Assembly: GCA_022511355.1 (NCBI GenBank)
Contig: JAFLRS010000107.1
Span: 1-5,054, forward strand
DNA: 5,054 nucleotides
Source of the DNA: Alistipes sp.
Lineage (GTDB): Bacteria > Bacteroidota > Bacteroidia > Bacteroidales > Rikenellaceae
Direction: 5' to 3'
Shown here: one piece after another, positions 1 to 5,054 of the stretch
Layout of the letters: the number at the start of each line of letters is the position of its first letter
Position numbering within the stretch: position 1 is the first letter of the stretch
Made by a program: the position numbers and the translations under genes
Notes under the pieces: generated by a model
Seen by the model: the letters and a program-made list of their open reading frames with translations, nothing else
What the model was told of the DNA's origin: nothing
Databases searched by the model: none

Positions 1-1191
1 ATGAACAACAAACTTTTGAATATCGGCCTGTTCGGATTCGGAACCGTTGGCCGCGGACTCTACGACGTACTCGAGGAAACCCGACTCAAAGAAGCACGCA
101 TAAAACGCATCTGCGTGCGCGACATACACAAACAGCGAGGCGTAAAAGCCGACTTCACCGACAACCCCGACGACATATTCAACGACGACGAAATAAATCT
201 CGCAGTCGAACTCATCGACGACGCCGAAGCCTCCTACACAATCGTGAAACGCGCACTCGAAGCCCGCATCCCCGTAGTGACCGGCAACAAAAAAATGCTC
301 GCACACCACCTCGAAGAGCTTGTCGAAATACAAAGACGAACACTCACTCCGCTCCTCTACGACGCTTCGGCCTGCGGCAGCATACCCGTAATCAGAAACC
401 TCGAAGAGTATTACGACAACGATCTGCTTATCTCGGTGAAAGGCATCCTCAACGGCTCGTCGAACTTCATACTCTCGAAGATTTTCAACGAAAATATGTC
501 CTATCCCGATGCGCTGCGCCTTGCACAGGAGCTGGGTTTCGCCGAATCGGACCCCTCACTCGACATCGACGGCTGGGATTCGCTCTTCAAACTGGTAATC
601 ATCACCCTCCACGCATTCGGCCGCTACGTCGAACCCTCACGCATATTCCGATTCGGAATCTCGGGCATGAACGACCACGACATACGGTTCGCAAACGAAA
701 AAGACCGACGTATAAAATTGGTCGGTCATGTCGAAAAACTCAAGGACGGACGCATCACGATGTGCGTGATTCCGCAGCTGCTCTCGCGCGACAAATACAT
801 CTACGGCGTCGAGGACGAATTCAACGGCGTGGTCATAAAGGGGAAATTCTACTACAAGCAATTCATGTTCGGACGCGGTGCCGGCGGTTATCCTACGGGT
901 TCGGCCGTGCTGAGCGACATTATGGCCTGCTTCTACAACTACCGCTACGAATACAAGAAACTCAATTCGGACAGCGTGCCCGACTATACCGACGACTTCG
1001 TATTCCGCATCTATCTGCGCTACTCGTCGGACGAGGATCTGCGTCTGTTCAACTTCGTTTCGGTGAGCGAGAGCTACATCAGCGACACGTCGAAATATGT
1101 CGTGGGCGACATAAGTCTGGCCGAACTATACCGCATAAGAGAGGATTTGCAGGGCCGCGACATCTTCATAGCGGCCTATCCGCGCGACTAA
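1..1191 (+). CDS. hom: Homoserine dehydrogenase, monofunctional, short C-terminal region
   Basis: NAD(P)-dependent enzyme that reduces aspartate semialdehyde to homoserine, the branch step to threonine and methionine; cytoplasmic. Seen: an N-terminal Rossmann nucleotide-binding loop GFGTVG (residues 12-17), TGNKK (94-98) in place of the usual TANK, KGILNGSSNFIL (147-158), and the family signature GFAESDP..D.DG.D...K at 179-197. By comparison with the yeast enzyme, E182, D188, D193 and K197 fall on the catalytic and substrate-binding residues. GRGAGGYPTGSAV (291-303) is the typical closing motif of the catalytic domain. The protein is 396 aa. Many monofunctional homologues are about 430 aa with a clear C-terminal ACT domain; here about 65 residues follow (331-396) with no confident ACT signature. 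No aspartokinase domain is fused. The ATG at base 1 suits the family, since the Rossmann strand starts at residue 7, but the upstream region is outside the window, so promoter and RBS cannot be judged. It converges on polA. Confidence 0.95.
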   Translation: MNNKLLNIGLFGFGTVGRGLYDVLEETRLKEARIKRICVRDIHKQRGVKADFTDNPDDIFNDDEINLAVELIDDAEASYTIVKRALEARIPVVTGNKKMLAHHLEELVEIQRRTLTPLLYDASACGSIPVIRNLEEYYDNDLLISVKGILNGSSNFILSKIFNENMSYPDALRLAQELGFAESDPSLDIDGWDSLFKLVIITLHAFGRYVEPSRIFRFGISGMNDHDIRFANEKDRRIKLVGHVEKLKDGRITMCVIPQLLSRDKYIYGVEDEFNGVVIKGKFYYKQFMFGRGAGGYPTGSAVLSDIMACFYNYRYEYKKLNSDSVPDYTDDFVFRIYLRYSSDEDLRLFNFVSVSESYISDTSKYVVGDISLAELYRIREDLQGRDIFIAAYPRD

Positions 1192-4082
1192 TGCGCCTCC
1201 AGCCAGTCGGAACCGAATCCGCAATCGACGGTCAGAGGCACGCTCAACGCAGCCGCCGACTCCATCGACTCACGAACCACCGACTCCACTTCGGCACGCT
1301 CCGAAATCAGCGTATCGACCACAACCTCGTCGTGTACCTGCAAAATCATCTTCGAACGCAGACCGCGACGCGCAAATTCGCGTGAAATATTGACCATCGC
1401 AATCTTCATTATGTCGGCGGCACTGCCCTGAATAGGTGCATTTATGGCGTTGCGTTCGGCAAGTCCGCGGGCCACGGCATTGTGCGACGCTATGTCCGAA
1501 AGATAACGACGACGACCGAACAGCGTCTCCACATATCCCTGCGTGCGGGCCTGCGCAACCACGCGCTCCATATACTCTTTGACTTTGGGATAGGTCTCGA
1601 AATATCCGTCGATGAGAGCCTTGGCCTCGAGGCGCGGAATCTCGAGCCGCTGACTCAGGCCGAATGCCGAAATGCCGTAAATGATGCCGAAATTGGCCGT
1701 CTTGGCCCGACGGCGCTCCTCGCCCGACACCTCGTCGAGCGATTTGCCGAAAAGTTTGGCTGCCGTGGCGGCATGAATGTCGTCGCCGTGACGGAAAGCC
1801 GCTATCAACGACTCGTCACCGCTCAAATGGGCCATAAGGCGCAACTCGACCTGACTGTAGTCGGCCGACATCAGCACATGGTCGCCGTCCGAAGGCACGA
1901 ACGCCTCGCGAATGCGGCGGCCCTGCTCCTCGCGAACAGGTATGTTTTGCAGATTGGGATTGGTCGAAGACAATCGACCCGTAGCCGTAACTGCTTGATT
2001 ATACGATGTATGTATGCGTCCCGTATTGCCGTTTATAAGCTGCGGCAACGCCTCTACATAGGTCGAAAGCAACTTCTTGACTCCGCGGTACTCGAGAACC
2101 AAATCGACTATGCGATGCTTGTGCGCAAAGCCCTGAAGATACTCTTCATCGGTGCAGAACTGCTTCGTCCGCGTCATTTTGGGCTTGTCGGCAATGCGCA
2201 TCTTCGCAAACAGAACCTCGCCCAACTGACGCGTCGAATTGATGTTCAGCGTCGGTTCGCCGGCCTCCTCGCGCACCTGCGACTCCAACTCCGACAAACG
2301 CGCATTCAACTCCACCGCGTAGTCGGCCAACAGCTTCGTATCCACACATACGCCCGTCCGCTCCATATCCGCCAATACCGAAATCATCGGCTCCTCGACC
2401 TCCAGATAGAGCTTCAGCAAACCCTCCTTCTCGAGCTTCGGCAGCAGCACATGACGCAATTGCAGCGTGATGTCGGCATCCTCGGCCGCATACTCCGAAA
2501 CCTTGTCCACACCCAACAGATTCATCGTCAGCTGTTTGGCTCCGCGGCCTATGAGCGTCTCGATTTCGATGGGCGCATAGTTCAGATAACGCAGCGACAA
2601 AGCATTCATATTGTGACGCGATTCGGGGTCGAGCAGATAGTGCATTATCATGGTGTCGTACTTGAGACCCGCAACCTCGATGCCCAATCGGCCCAAAACC
2701 AAAATGTCGAACTTCATGTTCTGACCCGTCTTCACGATATCCGCATCGCCGAACAGAGGCTTCAACAACTCTGCATATCGGGCCTGATTCCCGCGGCTGA
2801 ACGGCACGTACCATGCACGATGCGGTTCCACGGCCAGCGACAATCCCACGATTTCGTCGGAAAACGGATTGAGACCCGTGGTCTCGGTGTCGAAACAGAA
2901 TTCGGAACAGCCCTTGAGCCTGTCGACCAGCTCCGCCAACTCCGACTCCGTACCCACCACCGAATATTCATGCGGAACGGTCTGTACGGTATCGGGTTCG
3001 TTCTGCGGCTCCTCACCGAATGCGGCATCTTCGGCAACGCTTCCCGCTGCCGGTTCCGTCGCCGGCGACGACAGCGCGAACAGGTCGCCCTGACCCTCCA
3101 TCGCCGCCTTGCGCGAAGCGTATGACTTCGCACGGGCCATATCGGCCAACTGCGTCTGCGGAGCCTGACGCGGAGTGTCGTCCAACTCCTCGGCCGGCGC
3201 CAGATTGGCCAAATCGTTCATGAACATACGGAAATCCAACTCCGCAAAGAGAGCCTTCAATGCGTCGATGTTGGGCGCGCAGACCGTAAGAGCCTCGGGA
3301 TTGAATTCGACGGGAGCATCGGTGCAAATCGTCGTCAGACGCTTCGACAACAGCAGACGCTCGCCCCATTCGGCAATACCGGCCCCCTGTTTGCCCCCTA
3401 TCGCAGCGGCATTCTTCAGAATCTCCTCGGCCGTACCCCACGTCCGCACCAATTTGCACGCACCCTTCTCGCCTATGCCCGGAACTCCAGGAATATTGTC
3501 CGAAGAGTCGCCCCACACCGCCAGAATGTCGCGAACCAGTACGGGGTCGTCGATGCCGTACTTGGCGCAGATGGCTTCGCGGTCGAGAATCTCGATTCCG
3601 TCGCCCTTCTGACGATAGATGCGGCGATGGTCGCTCACCAACTGACCGTAATCCTTGTCGGGAGTGACCATGTAGACCTCATAGCCCGCCTCGTCGCCGC
3701 GGCAGGCCAGCGTACCTATCACGTCGTCGGCTTCGTAGCCGGCAACCTCCAGAACCGGAATGCACATCGCCTCGAGCAGACGTTTGATATAAGGTATCGA
3801 AATCAGGATGTCCTCGGGCGTGGGCGGACGGTTGGCCTTATACTCGGGGAAAATCCCGCGACGGAAACATCCGCCCTTGGGGTCGAAGGCTACACCCAAC
3901 AAATCGGGGCGTTCGCGCTTCTGAATGTCGCGCAGAAATTTCGTGAATCCGAAGATTACCGACGTATTCATTCCCGTGCGGTTCTTCATCGGACGGCCGA
4001 TAAAGGCGTAATAGTATTTGTAAATCAATGCGTAAGCATCGATAAGAAAGAGTTTTTTGCTGCGAATCTCGTTCTCGGACAT
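1188..4082 (-). CDS. polA: DNA polymerase I, three-domain with intact proofreading
   Basis: Repair and Okazaki-fragment polymerase, 964 aa from the chosen start. The 5'-nuclease (FEN) domain, about 9-290, keeps its metal-binding acids: D15, D67, E117/D119/D120, D142/D144, D192/D195, and a helix-hairpin-helix near 199-222. A low-complexity Ala/Pro/Glu linker covers about 291-369. The 3'-5' exonuclease, about 370-570, has all three motifs: DTE (D398, E400), N455/D459 and YAAED (Y531, D535), so proofreading is predicted active. The polymerase domain, about 570-964, has TGRLSSTNPNLQNIP (701-715), motif A DYSQVE (D741, E746), motif B R790/K794/F798/Y802, and motif C HDE (917-919). F798 matches E. 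coli F762, the position linked to discrimination against dideoxynucleotides. It ends WLEAH, usual for the family. The ATG at 4082 was chosen because the protein then starts just before the conserved KLFLIDAYALIY strand. An ATG at 4175 would add 31 unconserved residues and overlap queD. Confidence 0.98.
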   Translation of the reverse strand: MSENEIRSKKLFLIDAYALIYKYYYAFIGRPMKNRTGMNTSVIFGFTKFLRDIQKRERPDLLGVAFDPKGGCFRRGIFPEYKANRPPTPEDILISIPYIKRLLEAMCIPVLEVAGYEADDVIGTLACRGDEAGYEVYMVTPDKDYGQLVSDHRRIYRQKGDGIEILDREAICAKYGIDDPVLVRDILAVWGDSSDNIPGVPGIGEKGACKLVRTWGTAEEILKNAAAIGGKQGAGIAEWGERLLLSKRLTTICTDAPVEFNPEALTVCAPNIDALKALFAELDFRMFMNDLANLAPAEELDDTPRQAPQTQLADMARAKSYASRKAAMEGQGDLFALSSPATEPAAGSVAEDAAFGEEPQNEPDTVQTVPHEYSVVGTESELAELVDRLKGCSEFCFDTETTGLNPFSDEIVGLSLAVEPHRAWYVPFSRGNQARYAELLKPLFGDADIVKTGQNMKFDILVLGRLGIEVAGLKYDTMIMHYLLDPESRHNMNALSLRYLNYAPIEIETLIGRGAKQLTMNLLGVDKVSEYAAEDADITLQLRHVLLPKLEKEGLLKLYLEVEEPMISVLADMERTGVCVDTKLLADYAVELNARLSELESQVREEAGEPTLNINSTRQLGEVLFAKMRIADKPKMTRTKQFCTDEEYLQGFAHKHRIVDLVLEYRGVKKLLSTYVEALPQLINGNTGRIHTSYNQAVTATGRLSSTNPNLQNIPVREEQGRRIREAFVPSDGDHVLMSADYSQVELRLMAHLSGDESLIAAFRHGDDIHAATAAKLFGKSLDEVSGEERRRAKTANFGIIYGISAFGLSQRLEIPRLEAKALIDGYFETYPKVKEYMERVVAQARTQGYVETLFGRRRYLSDIASHNAVARGLAERNAINAPIQGSAADIMKIAMVNISREFARRGLRSKMILQVHDEVVVDTLISERAEVESVVRESMESAAALSVPLTVDCGFGSDWLEAH
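2976..3212 (-). other. PolA interdomain linker with candidate clamp-binding peptide
   Basis: This part of polA encodes residues about 291-369, between the 5'-nuclease and 3'-5' exonuclease domains. It is rich in Ala, Pro, Glu, Gln and Asp, carries no recognised domain, and is probably disordered. Within it, bases 3078-3092 encode QGDLF (residues 331-335). This matches the bacterial sliding-clamp-binding consensus QL(S/D)LF at four of five positions; the second is the less constrained one. The boundaries are approximate. The clamp-binding role is an inference from the short motif and its exposed setting. Confidence 0.5.
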
Positions 4083-4125
4083 GGCTCGGATTCCGTTTTT
4101 CGGGGTATTAAGTGACGGTGTGCGT
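4083..4125 (-). other. Short queD-polA intergenic gap, no recognisable promoter or SD
   Basis: These 43 nt separate the queD stop (TGA, 4128-4126) from the chosen polA ATG. Read on the minus strand I see no Shine-Dalgarno purine run at the usual distance before the ATG, as is common in Bacteroidota, and no copy of the Bacteroidota -7 element TAnnTTTG. A CCG-AAAAA-CGG pattern is present at 4093-4103, but its 3-bp stem is too short to call a terminator. The simplest reading is that polA is transcribed from upstream, with or after queD. Confidence 0.5.
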
Positions 4126-4581
4126 TCAGCGGTTGTCGTCGGCGTACCACTCCGCACACGAAGTGGCCGTCTCATACATCTTCAGCGAATGGAGCATCAC
4201 TCCCAGAGGCATACGGGCCTGCAAACGCGACGCGAAATCGGCCAGCATATTCTCGCACGTGGGCCGGTACGGTGTCTCCACCACGTTCCCGAAGCGCAGA
4301 GCCAGAGGACGCAGCCATTCGTCGTCGGAAGCATCGGCGCGATGAACCACCAGCGAATGGTCGAAACGTTCCACTATCTCCTCGTTCACGATGCGCTTCA
4401 ATTCGCCGAAATCGAGCGTCATACCGCATTTGGGGTCGTTCTCGTCGGTCCGCGGACAGCCCTTCACCGTCACCGACAAACGATACGAATGCCCGTGGAT
4501 ATGACGGCATTTGCCGTCATATCCGTCCAGAGCATGAGCCGCTTCGAAAGTGAAGCTCTTCGTAAGCCTTATTACAGCCAT
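4126..4581 (-). CDS. queD: 6-carboxy-tetrahydropterin synthase QueD / PTPS family
   Basis: A 151-aa member of the 6-pyruvoyl-tetrahydropterin synthase fold. In bacteria most members are QueD, which converts 7,8-dihydroneopterin triphosphate to 6-carboxy-5,6,7,8-tetrahydropterin in the queuosine/7-deazaguanine pathway; cytoplasmic. Seen: FEAAH with zinc ligand H16; C25 followed by HGH with zinc ligands H29 and H31, the same C-x3-HGH spacing as E. coli QueD (C27, H31, H33); LDFGELK (56-62); FDHS with the Asp-His pair D74/H75; PTCEN (107-111); and ETATSC (137-142) with the pterin-anchoring Glu E137. All expected active-site residues are therefore present. Additional cysteines C42 and C52 bracket the loop before LDFGELK. 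The gene starts 3 nt after the M13 stop codon, and polA follows after 43 nt. No other queuosine genes are in view, so QueD is favoured over a eukaryote-type PTPS from catalytic residues and family frequency, not from context. Confidence 0.92.
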   Translation of the reverse strand: MAVIRLTKSFTFEAAHALDGYDGKCRHIHGHSYRLSVTVKGCPRTDENDPKCGMTLDFGELKRIVNEEIVERFDHSLVVHRADASDDEWLRPLALRFGNVVETPYRPTCENMLADFASRLQARMPLGVMLHSLKMYETATSCAEWYADDNR

Positions 4582-4584
4582 CCT

Positions 4585-5054
4585 CTACCAGATGATTACA
4601 CGTTCGGCCTCGGGCATGAACATCGCTCCATCGGTGATGCCGAATGCATCGTAGAACGATTGCAGATTGCGCAGCGTGGCATTGACTCTCCACTTGCCCA
4701 GCGAATGAACATCGAGCTTGGTCAGACGCGCAATCTCCTCGTCGCGGATATTCTGTCCCCACAGCGTCGCATAGGCGATATAGAATCGCTGTGCGGCGGT
4801 GAAACCGTCCTTCGGTGCAGGCTCCTCACCGCCCAAAGCATTCTGCAAAGCGGTGTACGACACCCGCAGACCTCCCTGGTCGGCGATATTCTCGCCCAGA
4901 CTCAAAGCACCGTTCGCATTCAGACCCGGCAGAACCTCTATCGCGTCGAACTGCTTGACCAGAATGTCGGTCTTGGCCTTGAATGCCTCGGCATCCTCGT
5001 CGGTCCACCAGTTGTTCATGTTGCCGTCCTTGTCGAACTGACGGCCCTGGTCGT
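4585..5054 (-). CDS. M13 family zinc metallopeptidase (neprilysin/PepO-like), C-terminal part
   Basis: The 3' end of a gene whose start lies beyond the right edge; about 155 C-terminal residues are visible. M13 enzymes are roughly 630-700 aa zinc endopeptidases that cleave small peptides, and in Gram-negative bacteria are commonly exported or lipid-anchored. Seen: the frame enters the window as DQGRQFDKDGN then NNWW, which in this family directly follows the HExxH zinc helix, so that helix should lie just outside. GENIADQGG carries the third zinc ligand Glu and the supporting Asp (ENxAD, codons about 4893-4879). DVHSLGKWRVN carries the His and Arg, six residues apart, that match neprilysin H711 and R717. 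It ends with Trp (VIIW), typical of the family, but without the Cys that pairs in mammalian neprilysin. The ATG at 5019 is internal, because the conserved frame continues upstream. Localisation and signal peptide cannot be seen. Confidence 0.93.
   Translation of the reverse strand, partial: DQGRQFDKDGNMNNWWTDEDAEAFKAKTDILVKQFDAIEVLPGLNANGALSLGENIADQGGLRVSYTALQNALGGEEPAPKDGFTAAQRFYIAYATLWGQNIRDEEIARLTKLDVHSLGKWRVNATLRNLQSFYDAFGITDGAMFMPEAERVIIW

Noticed and set aside
762..1385. Plus-strand frame overlapping the end of hom and the end of polA.
   Set aside because: It is out of frame with hom, Arg/His-rich, and has no recognisable motif. It is a shadow of the two real genes.
1482..3125. A 547-codon plus-strand open frame antisense to polA.
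   Set aside because: It lies wholly within the polA coding region, and its translation is dominated by Arg, Gln, Leu, His and Ile with no recognisable motif. Such long antisense frames arise from the codon bias of the real gene, which here has full catalytic motifs.
4093..4103. CCG-AAAAA-CGG inverted repeat before polA as a possible terminator or attenuator.
   Set aside because: The stem is only 3 bp, and no U-tract follows in the direction of transcription.
4083..4175. Upstream ATG at 4175 that would give a 995-aa PolA.
   Set aside because: The additional 31 residues are Arg/Thr/Pro-rich and unlike PolA N-termini, and would overlap the queD coding end by 50 nt. The ATG at 4082 puts the start directly before the conserved 5'-nuclease strand.
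4585..5019. A complete 144-aa protein starting at the ATG at 5019.
   Set aside because: The reading frame stays open to the window edge and encodes conserved M13 residues (DQGRQFDKDGN) upstream of that ATG, so it is an internal methionine of a larger gene.
1..5054. A previously undescribed multi-gene system.
   Set aside because: All four genes belong to well-known families with intact key residues, and no unexplained coding or non-coding stretch longer than 43 nt remains.

Overview
The window reads as an ordinary housekeeping stretch from a Bacteroidota genome, plausibly Rikenellaceae/Alistipes-like. That placement is by resemblance only: moderately GC-rich codon use, no clear Shine-Dalgarno sequences, a short homoserine dehydrogenase of the kind I associate with Bacteroidota, and an M13 peptidase. 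I could not test it by search. It is almost entirely coding, with four genes. The only non-coding gaps are 43 nt (polA/queD) and 3 nt (queD/M13).

Layout: a plus-strand homoserine dehydrogenase gene (1-1191) begins with an ATG at the first base. It meets a minus-strand cluster tail to tail. Read in its own direction, that cluster runs from the right edge: the 3' end of an M13 (neprilysin/PepO-like) metallopeptidase gene (5054-4585, 5' part outside the window), then a QueD/6-pyruvoyl-tetrahydropterin-synthase family gene (4581-4126), then a full-length DNA polymerase I gene, polA (4082-1188). The stop codons of hom and polA overlap, so there is no spacer between the two convergent genes.

The genes do not form one pathway. 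Homoserine dehydrogenase belongs to Thr/Met biosynthesis, QueD to queuosine (7-deazaguanine) precursor synthesis, PolA to DNA repair and Okazaki-fragment processing, and the M13 enzyme to peptide degradation, probably in the envelope. The three minus-strand genes are close enough to be co-transcribed, but that is inferred from spacing alone. I found no RNA genes, mobile elements, CRISPR arrays, obvious repeats, intrinsic terminators or recognisable promoters, and no sign of a novel multi-gene system. The points most worth checking are a candidate sliding-clamp-binding peptide in the PolA linker, the overlapping convergent stops, and the shortened C-terminal region of the homoserine dehydrogenase.
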